The notes beneath the pieces were generated by a model. It saw only the letters and a list, made by a program, of their open reading frames with translations. It had not been told where the DNA came from and did no database searches. From Rufibacter sp. DG15C (GTDB taxonomy: Bacteria > Bacteroidota > Bacteroidia > Cytophagales > Hymenobacteraceae): DNA of 64,000 bases. The stretch spans positions 434,001 to 498,000 of the forward strand of contig NZ_CP010776.1 in assembly GCF_001577755.1 (NCBI RefSeq). The letters run 5' to 3'. Below are positions 25,944 through 34,560 of the stretch, piece after piece. The translations under genes were made by a program, and so were the position numbers. The stretch's first letter is position 1. Every line of letters starts with the position of its first letter.

Positions 25944-27437
25944 TTACAAATTAGCCAGCAAGCCGTCTGCCAGGGTTCTATCATTGCTCAGGCGCGGCAC
26001 TTTGTTCTGGCCACCCAATTTGCCCTGCTGTTTCATGTACTCCTGAAAAGCGTTGGGCGCCAAGGCCGTCACTTTTAAAGTGTTCAGGATATTACCCGTA
26101 ACAAGGTCATCATAATAGGAGTTGCGTTTGCGCAGATGCGCATCCAAGGCTTTGGCAAACTGTTCTGGGTTCTGCGGTGCTTGCGCGAAGGCAATCAACC
26201 ACTCGTGATACGACGCCCCGGCATCTGGGCTTACATAAGGCGCGACGGTGAACTCCGTGACCGCCACCTCCGGGAATTCCTTCATGGCATCTTGCAAGGC
26301 GCCTTCTACCTCTTCGGCAATCACGTGCTCGCCAAACGCCGAGATAAAATGCTTCAAGCGGCCACTCACCACCAGCTTATGCGGAAACAGCGAGGTAAAT
26401 TTGACGGTGTCGCCGATGGAGTAGCCCCACAATCCGGCGTTGCTGTTGATGATGAGCGCGTAGTTTACATCAGTCTTCACCTCAGCCACGGTCAGGCGCG
26501 TGGGATTTGGCTGATGGAATTCCTCCACGGGCACAAACTCGAAGAAAATGCCGCTATCCACCATCAATAGCAAACCGGGGTCTTCTTGTAGGTTTTGGTA
26601 GGCGAAGAAGCCTTCAGAGGCTGGAAACGTCTCTATGGAATCAATTTTCTTACCGATGCTCTCCAGCAGCTTGGCGCGGTAAGGCGCGAAGTTCACGCCG
26701 CCGTACACAAACAGATTGAAGTCTGGGAAGACGTCTTTTATCTGCTTTCCGGTACGCGCCATGATTTTGTCAAAGTACATCTGCACCCACGGCGGAATGC
26801 CCGAAATGAGCGTCATGCGCTGGTCTATGGTCTCATTGATGATGGCGTCCAGCTTGGTTTCCCAGTCGTCTATGCAGTTGGTTTTATAACTAGGCAATTG
26901 GTCGCGGCGCAGATAACCCGGCACGTGGTGGTTGATGATGCCCGACAAACGCCCGGTGTTGATGCCGTTTACTTTCTCCAGCTCAGGACTGCCGCTCAAG
27001 AAAATAAGCTTCCCGTCCAAAAACTGCGACTGGCCCGTTTCATGGATGTAGCTGAGCAGCGCGCTCTTGCCGCCGCTCACGTGGTTGGGCATGGAGTCTG
27101 CTGTGATGGGAATGTATTTGGTGCCCGAGGTAGTGCCGGAGGTTTTGGCAAAGTACAACGGCTGGCCCGGCCACAGGACGTCCTTCTCTCCTTCCTTTAC
27201 GCGGTCAAAGTAGGTCTTGAGCGCCTCATAGTCCCGTACGGGCACGGCCTGCGTAAACTCCTGATGCGTACATATGTCTTTGAAATGATGGTCCTTGCCA
27301 AACGCGGTCTGCGCACCCTTCTGTAAAAGCTCCTGCAAGATTTTCTGCTGCGCGGCGGAGGGGTCTTGCATCCAGGACTGTTGGCGGCTGTGGGCCAGAG
27401 CCGCCAGTGGTTTACTCAAAAAAGCCTTTATGCCCAT
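25944..27437 (-). CDS. GH3-family acyl-acid amido synthetase
   Basis: The 497-residue protein belongs to the GH3 branch of adenylate-forming enzymes, which activate a carboxylate with ATP and transfer it to an amine. The AMP-binding motif is visible as AKTSGTTSGTKYIPIT (about 107-122) and a YGGVNFAPYRAKL block as well as YALIINSNAGLWGYSIGDTV follow, as in bacterial GH3. The bacterial substrate is unknown; plant members act on auxin and jasmonate. It is divergent from the OsmC gene, with a 312-nt gap holding a palindrome copy. Confidence 0.9.
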   Translation of the reverse strand: MGIKAFLSKPLAALAHSRQQSWMQDPSAAQQKILQELLQKGAQTAFGKDHHFKDICTHQEFTQAVPVRDYEALKTYFDRVKEGEKDVLWPGQPLYFAKTSGTTSGTKYIPITADSMPNHVSGGKSALLSYIHETGQSQFLDGKLIFLSGSPELEKVNGINTGRLSGIINHHVPGYLRRDQLPSYKTNCIDDWETKLDAIINETIDQRMTLISGIPPWVQMYFDKIMARTGKQIKDVFPDFNLFVYGGVNFAPYRAKLLESIGKKIDSIETFPASEGFFAYQNLQEDPGLLLMVDSGIFFEFVPVEEFHQPNPTRLTVAEVKTDVNYALIINSNAGLWGYSIGDTVKFTSLFPHKLVVSGRLKHFISAFGEHVIAEEVEGALQDAMKEFPEVAVTEFTVAPYVSPDAGASYHEWLIAFAQAPQNPEQFAKALDAHLRKRNSYYDDLVTGNILNTLKVTALAPNAFQEYMKQQGKLGGQNKVPRLSNDRTLADGLLANL

Positions 27438-27749
27438 AGTTCATTCATTTGTAAGCTGGTAAAGATAAGAATCTGATGCATGTATCCAGAAAAGACATCG
27501 GGCCTAAATTAAAATTGCGTTGCCGGTCATGCATCCTATGATTTGTTCTGCCCTCAGGCAAATTTGGCCTCATTTCTAGAAAACAGGCCAAAAACGATTT
27601 TCCTTAGTTGCTCCCTTCTCTGCATCCTTCTTCCTAGTAATAAAAACCGCGGCGGCACGCCCTATTATCAAATTGCAGGGAATAGATTAAAATTTCTAAC
27701 TTAAACGACGCAAATAAGTACATACCAACACATTTAATACTTTAAAACT
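27438..27749. other. 312-nt gap between divergent GH3 and OsmC genes
   Basis: It holds palindrome copy 12 at 27559-27596 near the middle. The rest is AT-rich near both starts. I see no further gene, tRNA or structured RNA; promoters for both genes are expected here but none fits TTTG-N19-TAnnTTTG well. Confidence 0.5.
27559..27596. repeat. 38-nt palindrome, copy 12 (left arm decayed)
   Basis: The right arm is perfect; the left begins CAAATTTGGCCT. It lies in a divergent promoter region, where a terminator would make little sense. Confidence 0.75.
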
Positions 27750-28187
27750 ATGGCAAATAATACTGGAAAAGCTGTCTGGAACGGCGGCCTGAAAGACGGC
27801 AAAGGAACAGTTTCTACCCAAAGCGGAACCTTAGATGCGCGCTACTCCTTCGGGACAAGGTTTGAGGATGACGTGACGGGCACCAACCCAGAGGAACTGA
27901 TTGGCGCGGCGCACGCGGGCTGTTTCTCTATGTTTTTAGCCGCACTGCTGGAAGGCGCCGGCAAACCAGCCACCTCTGTGAGCACAGACGCTAAGATCAC
28001 CTTGAGCAAAGATGACACCGGCCCGTTCATCAGCAAGATTGCCTTGACCACTGAGGCCCAGGTGCCCGGCATTACCAATGAAGAGTTGCGGGAGTTCGCT
28101 CAGAAGGCCAAAGAGGGCTGCCCCATCTCCAGAGCATTAGGCGGCGTAAAGGAAATCACCCTGCAGGCGACTCTAAAAAACGCCTAG
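27750..28187 (+). CDS. OsmC-family peroxide-reducing protein
   Basis: The 145-residue protein has the two redox cysteines of the OsmC/Ohr fold: Cys in HAGCFSMFLA (about residue 58) and in EGCPISRAL (about 126). It therefore probably reduces organic hydroperoxides. The start GKAVWNGGLKDGKGT, and TGTNPEELIGAAHAGC, are characteristic of OsmC proper, not Ohr. It is monocistronic; a promoter box for the next gene lies between. Confidence 0.92.
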   Translation: MANNTGKAVWNGGLKDGKGTVSTQSGTLDARYSFGTRFEDDVTGTNPEELIGAAHAGCFSMFLAALLEGAGKPATSVSTDAKITLSKDDTGPFISKIALTTEAQVPGITNEELREFAQKAKEGCPISRALGGVKEITLQATLKNA

Positions 28188-28229
28188 AAGACTACTGCGG
28201 CATCAGCCCGGGTAGTATAGAAAAATTAG

Positions 28230-28237
28230 TATCTTTG
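28230..28237 (+). promoter_or_regulatory. -7 box TATCTTTG
   Basis: It matches TAnnTTTG exactly, 18 nt upstream of the ATG of the membrane protein at 28255. This fits a start of transcription near 28244. No good -33 box is seen. Confidence 0.5.
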
Positions 28238-28254
28238 CCCAATAGACATTTTGC

Positions 28255-28752
28255 ATGAGATCATTGGCTAGAGTAGGGTTGCGCCCGTCGCGCGATCACA
28301 AAATCTCCTTCGGGGTACAGTTATCATTAGTATTGCTGTGGATTGTATACAGTTTGTTTCTGATTTTCACAGAACCAGAAGGTGGCACCAATGACCGCCA
28401 CTTCTTCCATTACATCTTCTTGGTGCTGGCCGTTGGCTACTTGATTTTCATCCTGGCGCAAAACACGTCCCTGTTTGGGTCCCAGTCTTATTTGGAGATT
28501 ACGCCAGCCTACGTGGTGGAGAAACGCGGTCACTTCAAAAAGAAGGTGGCCATCCATTTGCAAGATGTGACGGGCATCACCTTCAACAACACGACCGCCC
28601 GCTTTGACCTGCGCGACAACACCCGCTGCCAACTGGACCTGAAACTGGTGCGTAGCCGCAAAAGCCTGAAACTGGTAAAGGAAAAAATCAAAGAGGTAGC
28701 CGATAAGCACGCCATCCCGGTGACGGACAACTCTGCCAATAACAGAAGATAA
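28255..28752 (+). CDS. Two-helix membrane protein with PH-like cytoplasmic domain
   Basis: The 165-residue protein has two membrane segments (FGVQLSLVLLWIVYSLFLIF and YIFLVLAVGYLIFIL), then a soluble part of about 90 residues with beta strands (YLEITPAYVVEKRGHFKK, AIHLQDVTGITF), resembling a PH-like bacterial domain, and a basic helix at the end. No known function. It converges on the peroxiredoxin gene. Confidence 0.6.
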   Translation: MRSLARVGLRPSRDHKISFGVQLSLVLLWIVYSLFLIFTEPEGGTNDRHFFHYIFLVLAVGYLIFILAQNTSLFGSQSYLEITPAYVVEKRGHFKKKVAIHLQDVTGITFNNTTARFDLRDNTRCQLDLKLVRSRKSLKLVKEKIKEVADKHAIPVTDNSANNRR

Positions 28753-28759
28753 GACCAAC

Positions 28760-28797
28760 CGTTTTCGGGCTATTTTCCCGGAAACAGCCTAAAAGCA
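28760..28797. repeat. 38-nt palindrome, copy 13 (decayed)
   Basis: The left arm CGTTTTCGGGCTATTTT has three changes and the right arm about five. It follows the stop of the preceding gene after 7 nt. Confidence 0.6.
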
Positions 28798-28830
28798 GAA
28801 GCGGCCACTCTACCCAGGGTGGCCGCTTCT
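28797..28830. terminator. Hairpin between two palindrome copies
   Basis: The stem AGAAGCGGCCAC pairs with its complement across a loop near CTCTACCCAG. It lies between palindrome copies 13 and 14 in a convergent gap. Confidence 0.6.
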
Positions 28831-28846
28831 GTGTTATTAAGAGCAT

Positions 28847-28884
28847 CGTTTTTGGCCTGATTTCCAGGAAACAGGCCAAAAACG
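28847..28884. repeat. 38-nt palindrome, copy 14
   Basis: There is one change in each arm and the loop is CCAG. It ends 2 nt before the peroxiredoxin stop codon. Confidence 0.92.
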
Positions 28885-28886
28885 GC

Positions 28887-29525
28887 TTAGTCTATATTAG
28901 GCTGGGGCGTCATGCGCAGGTACGGCTTAAGGACGGTGTGGCCCTTCGGGAATTTGGCTTCTACCTCTTCCTGTGGTACCGACGGTAGAATCACACAGTC
29001 CTGGCCGTTTTCCCAGTTGGCTGGCGTGGCCACGCTGTGGTTAGCGGTTAGTTGCAGAGAGTCAATCACTCTGATAATCTCCGCAAAGTTTCTACCCGTA
29101 GATGCCGGATAGGTCAAAGTCAGCTTAATCTTCTTGTCTGGCCCAATCACAAACACAGAGCGCACGGTGGCGGTGTCGCTGGCGTTGGGGTGAATCATGT
29201 CATACAGGTTGGCTACCTTCTTCTCCGGGTCTGCGATGATGGGGAAGTTGACGTTGGTGTGCTGCGTCTCATTGATGTCTTTTATCCAGCCCTGGTGCGA
29301 GTCTACGGGGTCAACGCTGATGGCGGCCACCTTCACGTTGCGCTGGTCAAACTGGTCTTTGATGCGGGCCACGGCGCCCAACTCTGTGGTACAGACCGGG
29401 GTGTAATCCCGAGGGTGCGAAAACAAAACCGCCCAACTGTCGCCAATCCATTCATGGAAAGAAATAGGGCCTTGTGAGGTGTCGGCGGTGAAATCTGGGG
29501 CGATGTCCCCTAAACGTAATGCCAT
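28887..29525 (-). CDS. 1-Cys peroxiredoxin (Prx6 type)
   Basis: This 212-residue protein reduces hydrogen peroxide and alkyl peroxides. The peroxidatic Cys45 lies in PRDYTPVCTTELG. The C-terminal region (PANWENGQDCVILPSV, LKPYLRMTPQPNID) is the long tail of the Prx6 subgroup; the second Cys, in DCVIL, is not a typical resolving residue. It is followed upstream by an Rrf2 regulator, so an oxidative stress link is plausible but not shown. Confidence 0.92.
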   Translation of the reverse strand: MALRLGDIAPDFTADTSQGPISFHEWIGDSWAVLFSHPRDYTPVCTTELGAVARIKDQFDQRNVKVAAISVDPVDSHQGWIKDINETQHTNVNFPIIADPEKKVANLYDMIHPNASDTATVRSVFVIGPDKKIKLTLTYPASTGRNFAEIIRVIDSLQLTANHSVATPANWENGQDCVILPSVPQEEVEAKFPKGHTVLKPYLRMTPQPNID

Positions 29526-29678
29526 GTTGTGATGGGTTAATGGTTAAAAATGGTCAAGAATCTCCTGTCTGGGTAGGCTTCCCTCTTCTTCACACTCCAT
29601 CTGCACATACGGAAAAACCACTACTTTCTAATCTCTATAGAAGTAGTAGACAAATAGAATAAATAAAAAGGAGAAGTC

Positions 29679-30116
29679 CTAGGCCTCAGCCTCTACCAAG
29701 GTCCTTACCTTGGTTAAATCTGTGAGAAAGGTGGTATCCAAAATGGCGCACGTAGCGTCACGCACCTGTTTCATGAGGATTCTAATCTCACACGTGGTCT
29801 CATCCACACACTCTTCGCACTTGCGGTAATAGAGGTGGCTTACGCAATGTACGGGCGCCAACGGGCCGTCAATCATGCGTATCACGTTGCCTACAGAAAT
29901 CTGCGAGGGGTCTTTGACCAAGGTATAGCCGCCGTTCTTGCCGCGCGTGCTCTGCACCACCTGCTGCACTTTCAAGTCTACCAGAATGGCTTCCAGGAAC
30001 TTACGGGGAATGCGCTCGCCTTCGGCAATCTCAGAGATGAGCACCAACGGTTTTTCTGAGTTCTTGGCAAGGTAGAGTAGCGCCTTGAGAGCGTACTTGG
30101 CTTTCTTGGAAATCAT
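29679..30116 (-). CDS. Rrf2-family transcriptional regulator
   Basis: The 145-residue protein has a winged helix (LISEIAEGERIPRKFLEAILVDL, about 26-48) and a cysteine cluster at C91, C100, C103 and C109, so it may bind an iron-sulfur cluster like IscR, NsrR or CymR relatives; the spacing here is C-x8-C-x2-C-x5-C. It is 15 nt downstream of dnaA on the same strand. The target genes are not apparent; peroxiredoxin follows. Confidence 0.9.
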   Translation of the reverse strand: MISKKAKYALKALLYLAKNSEKPLVLISEIAEGERIPRKFLEAILVDLKVQQVVQSTRGKNGGYTLVKDPSQISVGNVIRMIDGPLAPVHCVSHLYYRKCEECVDETTCEIRILMKQVRDATCAILDTTFLTDLTKVRTLVEAEA

Positions 30117-30131
30117 ACCAGATGAGGAAGC

Positions 30132-31574
30132 TTAGCCGGCCTTGACCTTGAATTTCTTCTGCAACTCCTGAATAGAAGCTTTGAATTTCTTGTCGGTGTC
30201 AATAAGGTCAGACACGGTCTGCACCGAGTGAATAACCGTAGAGTGGTCACGTCCGCCAAAATGATAGCCAATGGATTTAAGCGAATGGCTAGTGTATTCT
30301 TTGGCGAAGTACATGGCAACCTGACGGGCCGTCACAATCTCTTTTTTGCGCGTCTTGGCTTTGAGAGAATCTAAGGTCACGTCAAAGTACTCGGCCACGG
30401 TCTTCTGGATGAAGTCCAGATTCACCTCGGTCTCAACGTCTTCAATGATGTGCTTGAGCGCGGCTTTGGCCAGCTCCAAGTCAATCTCCTTGCGGTTGAG
30501 AGAAGACTGGGCAATTAAGGAAATGAGCACGCCTTCCAGTTCACGCACGTTGGTATCTACGCTGTAAGCCAGGTACTCAATCACGTTGTCTGGAATATGA
30601 ATCCCGTCAGACTGCATCTTCTTGTAGATGATGGCCATGCGGGTCTCAAAGTCCGGGCTCTGCAAATCGGCGGTCAAGCCCCACTTGAAACGGGATAACA
30701 AACGCTCCTCCAGGCCTTTTAGGTCACGCGGCGGACAGTCTGAGGTCATCACAATCTGCTTGCCAGACTGGTGCAGGTGATTGAAGATATGGAAGAACAT
30801 TTCCTGGGTCTTTTCTTTCCCGCTCAGGAACTGCACATCGTCAATGATAAGGATATCTACCAACAGATAAAAGTTGGCGAAATCCTGTACGCTGTTGGTC
30901 TTTAAAGACTCAATGAACTGGTTCACGAACTTCTCAGAAGACACATACAACACAAACTTGTCTGGGTTGTTGCTCTTGATGTGGTTACCAATGGCCTGCA
31001 CCAAGTGCGTCTTGCCCAGTCCCACGCCACCGTACACCATCAAGGGGTTGAAGGACGTAGTACCTGGCTTGTTGGCCACGGCGTAGCCCGCCGAGCGCGC
31101 TAAGCGGTTGCAGTCACCTTCAATGTAATTGTCAAAGGTGTAGCTCTGGTTAAGCTGGGAGTTGAAGAAGTGCCGGTCAATGGCTTTGCTCTCAAACGGG
31201 TTCTTTAAGAAAGAGCGCTCTGGGCTATATGAATTCACCACCGCAGAAGGCACCTTCTTGGTAGGGATGTTCACGGTCTGGGGCTTGCTGTGGTCGTTGC
31301 CCTGGTCTACAATGATAGAGTACTCCAGGCGGCCTTCTGAACCCAGCTCTTGGAACACCACTTTCTTAAGCAGACCCACATAATGTTCTTCCAGCCACTC
31401 ATAGAAGAATTGGCTAGGCACCTGGATGGTCAATACGTTCCCGGTTAAAGACAAGGGCACAATCGGCTCGAACCACGTTTTGTAGCTCTGCTCTCCTATG
31501 CTGTCCTTGATAACCTGTAAACAGTTATGCCAGACGGTTGTACAGTCTTTTACCATTAACATCGCTTCTTCCAA
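30132..31574 (-). CDS. dnaA: Chromosomal replication initiator DnaA
   Basis: DnaA opens the origin. In 480 residues, domain I (KTWFEPIVPLSL) comes first, then the AAA+ domain with Walker A GGVGLGKTHLV and Walker B LIIDDVQFLSGK, then the DNA-binding domain with GGRDHSTVIHSV. ATG at 31556 (MLMVKDCTTVW) may be the real start rather than 31574. No DnaA boxes (TTATNCACA) are visible in the 78 nt upstream or around, so the gene may not sit next to the origin. Confidence 0.96.
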   Translation of the reverse strand: MEEAMLMVKDCTTVWHNCLQVIKDSIGEQSYKTWFEPIVPLSLTGNVLTIQVPSQFFYEWLEEHYVGLLKKVVFQELGSEGRLEYSIIVDQGNDHSKPQTVNIPTKKVPSAVVNSYSPERSFLKNPFESKAIDRHFFNSQLNQSYTFDNYIEGDCNRLARSAGYAVANKPGTTSFNPLMVYGGVGLGKTHLVQAIGNHIKSNNPDKFVLYVSSEKFVNQFIESLKTNSVQDFANFYLLVDILIIDDVQFLSGKEKTQEMFFHIFNHLHQSGKQIVMTSDCPPRDLKGLEERLLSRFKWGLTADLQSPDFETRMAIIYKKMQSDGIHIPDNVIEYLAYSVDTNVRELEGVLISLIAQSSLNRKEIDLELAKAALKHIIEDVETEVNLDFIQKTVAEYFDVTLDSLKAKTRKKEIVTARQVAMYFAKEYTSHSLKSIGYHFGGRDHSTVIHSVQTVSDLIDTDKKFKASIQELQKKFKVKAG

Positions 31575-31652
31575 TCCCGCGTTTATTTGAGTGATGATTT
31601 TTTCAGAGGGCTACAAAAATGAAAAAAAACTCTTGAACAAAAAACTTGAACC

Positions 31653-32588
31653 TTACGAAATATTGACACTAGGATTCAAGGGCAGAACCGAGGCCGTAGA
31701 CCCTGTTTTTACTTTTCTCTTTCTGTCAAAGGTGAAGTCTATGCGCCCCAGGTTGATGCCCGACCAACCCACTTGGTTCACCAGCGTGACATGCCCATCT
31801 GAATGTACCACTTTTTCTGGCTCATCCAAGAAGGTGTGCGTGTGCCCACCAATAATCAAGTCAATGCCGCTCACCTGCTTAGCCAGCTTGAGGTCGTCAA
31901 TTTTGGCGCTCTCATATTTATAGCCTAAATGGCTCAGGCAAATCACTAAGTCCACCTTCTCTTGCTCTCTTAAGGTTTTGACCATGCGCTGGGCCGTGGT
32001 CACCGGGTCCAGGTACTTTGTGCCACCATAATTCTTGTCGGCTACCAACCCGGCCAGTTCAATGCCTAACCCAAACACGCCTACACGCACCCCTTCCTTT
32101 ACAAACACCTTGTAGGCCTTGATGTCACTCCTAAGCGGTGTGTTAGAGAAATCATAGTTGGCCGTGAGGAACGGGAAACCGGCGTGCGGCAGTTGCTTCT
32201 GCAGGCCTTCCAGTCCGTTGTCAAAGTCATGGTTGCCCAAGGTAGCCGCGTCATAGCCCATCTGGGTCATGAGCTTGAACTCCACCTCGCCCCCGAAGAA
32301 GTTGAAATAGGGCGTCCCCTGCCAGATGTCACCCGCGTCCAGTAACAGCACGTTGGGTTCCTGCTGTCTAATCTGCTTCACCACCGTGGCTCTGCGGGCC
32401 ATGCCACCCATGCCGCCGTTCTTGCGGCCATCATTCGGGAACGGGTCAATGCGCGAGTGCATGTCATTGGTGTGAAGAATGGTGAGCTTGATAGGCTTAG
32501 CCGCCGCCTCTGCCAGACTTGGCAAACCCAACACCGCCAAACCTGCAGTACCCACCACGGTGCTCTTTATAAATTCACGACGTTTCAT
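31653..32588 (-). CDS. 5'-nucleotidase-type metallophosphatase (catalytic half)
   Basis: The 311-residue protein has a twin-arginine-like leader (MKRREFIKSTVVGTAG) and a signal region ending about residue 29. The calcineurin-like metallophosphoesterase motifs are HTNDMHSRIDP, DAGDIWQGT, GNHDFDNG and GGHTHTFL. It corresponds to the catalytic N-terminal half of UshA-type nucleotidases. The substrate-binding half is the separate gene 83 nt upstream (32672), so the enzyme is probably split over two polypeptides. Confidence 0.9.
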   Translation of the reverse strand: MKRREFIKSTVVGTAGLAVLGLPSLAEAAAKPIKLTILHTNDMHSRIDPFPNDGRKNGGMGGMARRATVVKQIRQQEPNVLLLDAGDIWQGTPYFNFFGGEVEFKLMTQMGYDAATLGNHDFDNGLEGLQKQLPHAGFPFLTANYDFSNTPLRSDIKAYKVFVKEGVRVGVFGLGIELAGLVADKNYGGTKYLDPVTTAQRMVKTLREQEKVDLVICLSHLGYKYESAKIDDLKLAKQVSGIDLIIGGHTHTFLDEPEKVVHSDGHVTLVNQVGWSGINLGRIDFTFDRKRKVKTGSTASVLPLNPSVNIS

Positions 32589-32602
32589 TGTCTATTGGAT
32601 TT

Positions 32603-32674
32603 AAGACGCAAGACACAATATTCAAGACTTACTAATTACTGGTCTTGCGTCTTGTGTCTTATATCTTGTGTCTA
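32603..32674. repeat. AAGACGCAAGACACAA inverted words
   Basis: AAGACGCAAGAC at 32603 and GTCTTGCGTCTT at 32642 are perfect reverse complements, and further CTTGTGTCTT words follow to 32674. The stretch fills the gap between the two nucleotidase genes and belongs to the family seen at 7651. Confidence 0.55.
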
Positions 32675-33442
32675 GTTAATCACTTTCACTCTTCCGTCCT
32701 TAGCGGCGGTAACAGGTTTACCTTGGGCGGTGAGCTGTTTTACTTCGTTCATGATGGCGTCGCGGGCCAGAAGGCTGGCTTTCTCTACTTTGAGTGCGTC
32801 CTTCAGGAAACCCATGTTGTCGCCGCCGTTGGCCAGGTAATCAGAGATGGCCAGCGTAAAAGTTTTAGCAGGGTCAAAAGGTTTGCCGCCAATCATAATG
32901 TTCAAAGGCTTGCCGTTCTGCACCGTGAAGGTGGCGTTGGACACCGACAAGATTTTACGGGCCGCGGCAAAGTCAAACATCTGCTGCACCGTCTTCCCAG
33001 ACAAGGTCAAGACCATCATCTCGTTTTCAAAGGGCATCAGCTCAAAGATGTCGCCCACGGTCACGGGTCCCTGGTCAATGGGGTTGCGCAAGGCACCGCT
33101 GGTGATGGCGCCCATGTCAATGGGCTTGCCGTACACGGCCATGGTCTGGGTGCGGGTTAGGTCTGCCACAAAATTCCCGAGGCTGGATTCCAGTTCGCCT
33201 TTCTCCAAGGCTACCGGCGCCTGGCCAATCACCTCGTTCATGGTCTTATCCACGCGCTCGCGGTATGGCACAATGGCAGTCTCCACGGCCGGGTCTGTAG
33301 CTATCTGGATGTTCACCGGAATGTCGGTATTCTGGGAAAGCTGGGCCGAGGGTGCAAGTGGCTTCTGGCAACCCGTGAAGGCTAGCGTCAAGCCGAGGCC
33401 AAAGGAGACCCACTTATATTTTATGCGATGTAATGTTTGCAT
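32672..33442 (-). CDS. 5'-nucleotidase C-terminal domain lipoprotein
   Basis: The 256-residue protein has a lipobox (LAFTGC, lipidated Cys25). The mature part is the 5'-nucleotidase C-terminal domain: SSLGNFVADLTRTQT, GAITSGALRNPIDQGPVTVGD, FPFEN-like MPFENEMMVLTLSGK and the closing YLANGGDNMGFLK substrate-binding loop. It lacks the metal motifs, which are in the next gene. Together the two probably form a surface or periplasmic nucleotidase, anchored by this lipoprotein. Confidence 0.88.
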   Translation of the reverse strand: MQTLHRIKYKWVSFGLGLTLAFTGCQKPLAPSAQLSQNTDIPVNIQIATDPAVETAIVPYRERVDKTMNEVIGQAPVALEKGELESSLGNFVADLTRTQTMAVYGKPIDMGAITSGALRNPIDQGPVTVGDIFELMPFENEMMVLTLSGKTVQQMFDFAAARKILSVSNATFTVQNGKPLNIMIGGKPFDPAKTFTLAISDYLANGGDNMGFLKDALKVEKASLLARDAIMNEVKQLTAQGKPVTAAKDGRVKVIN

Positions 33443-34077
33443 GCCATTGAGGTTTTATCAAAGATACGGCCCTTACCGGTAGAAGCCAAAGAACCTAACT
33501 ATCCTCGCCGCTCACGGCTACATAGGTATTTGTACTGATTTTATAATGTTCTTGTATAATTTTAACCCATAAGTCATTGACAATTAAGATGTTTTTACGT
33601 ACACTTGTTTAACCCTTTCTGGTTATTGGAGAACTGATTCATTGCCAATCTAACCACATGCTAACTTTTCTTTGGTTGTTTTTTCGTCAGGTAAGACGAT
33701 GGATACCGGGCCTCTTCCGGTGCTTAGAAAGCGTGTGTGCTTACCGTCCGGCATATACCCAATGGCGGGCACGGGCTAAAAAAGTTTGGCGTTTTGTTTT
33801 GCAAAAATTAAGCATTGCCCACCAGTTTTCTTTGGCGGTTTTCCAAGGAAATATTATTAACGGTGCGCAAGGCGTAAGTCTCTCAGTATCAAAGGCGGTG
33901 CGGCTTTCTCTTTATCTGGTGCACCACCGCATTCTTACCTAGGATTCTCCCCCATCCTACCGCGTTCAAGCTTCTCTCCGGTCCTCCGCGCCCAACAAAA
34001 TGGGCAATGGATGGTTATCTGTCAGCGTTCCCATTATATCAAAAGCACCTTAATTGTCATTCCAGATTCTATCTATC
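33443..34077. other. 635-nt stretch with no convincing gene
   Basis: It begins with an AT-rich block (about 33530-33620) and then turns GC-mixed. An open frame at 33658-33942 (94 codons, start MLTFLWLFFRQVRRW) is possible but reads as random basic/hydrophobic sequence and is not called. A segment near 33868-33935 can pair (GGTGCGGC with the later GGTGCACCACC), so a structured RNA is possible. I identified no known RNA family. Confidence 0.4.
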
Positions 34078-34305
34078 ATGAGCACTTCTTACTTGCAGTA
34101 CAGCAAATTGATTCTTTTAAAAGTAAGTTTTGACGTTACCCTATTTGAGAAAGAGCTACGAAAATGCCTTCGGCAGTTATTGACCCATGAAATCCGTGAA
34201 CTCCGTCACTGGTGCCGCGCCACGTTTCCCAAAAACTTCAGACGCATCATGTCGCGGTGTTTTAGGTATTTCAACTGGAAGAAGAAATCAATGAATAGTG
34301 ATTAA
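34078..34305 (+). CDS. Small conserved basic protein, unknown function
   Basis: The 75-residue protein starts at ATG 34078: MSTSYLQYSKLILLKVSFD, then an acidic-basic helix with FEKELRKCLRQLLTHEIREL and a basic tail. Similar short proteins beginning with YSKLILxKVSFD are found in other Bacteroidota to my recollection. It is a helical, lysine/arginine-rich protein, possibly nucleic-acid or ribosome associated, but that is a guess. It lies alone between gaps. Confidence 0.55.
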   Translation: MSTSYLQYSKLILLKVSFDVTLFEKELRKCLRQLLTHEIRELRHWCRATFPKNFRRIMSRCFRYFNWKKKSMNSD

Positions 34306-34368
34306 TGATTAATTACCAAGGGTAAAGGCTTCACTGGCTTATACAGCATTCATACTACCAGCAAACTC

Positions 34369-34406
34369 CGTTTTTGACCTAGTTTCTAGAAAACAGGCCG
34401 AAAACG
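34369..34406. repeat. 38-nt palindrome, copy 15
   Basis: The left arm has three changes and the right one. Flanks AACTC and GAGTT are complementary. Confidence 0.88.
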
Positions 34407-34481
34407 GAGTTTCGCATTTTAAATAATTACTCTTCACGCTACTCATATATCTCCCTTCTGCTTTCTCAACTTGCCAATTCC

Positions 34482-34527
34482 CTCATTAATCATCAATCAT
34501 TGGTCACTAATCATTAATCACTAATTA
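34482..34527. repeat. CATTAATCA word stretch
   Basis: The leader of the next gene consists of repeated words (TCATTAATCATCAATCATT, GGTCACTAATCATTAATCA). Similar wording occurs at 34294-34312. It is low-complexity and of unknown role. Confidence 0.4.
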
Positions 34528-34560
34528 AGTATCTTGCAGGCCTCCGCTAACGGACAAATC

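Noticed and set aside
31575-31652. Replication origin next to dnaA
   Set aside because: The 78 nt upstream of dnaA and its surroundings show no TTATNCACA-type boxes or AT-rich unwinding region of convincing length, so no origin is called.
33658-33942. 94-codon open frame as a protein gene
   Set aside because: The translation shows no signal, domain or plausible composition, and the region has stem-forming stretches instead.
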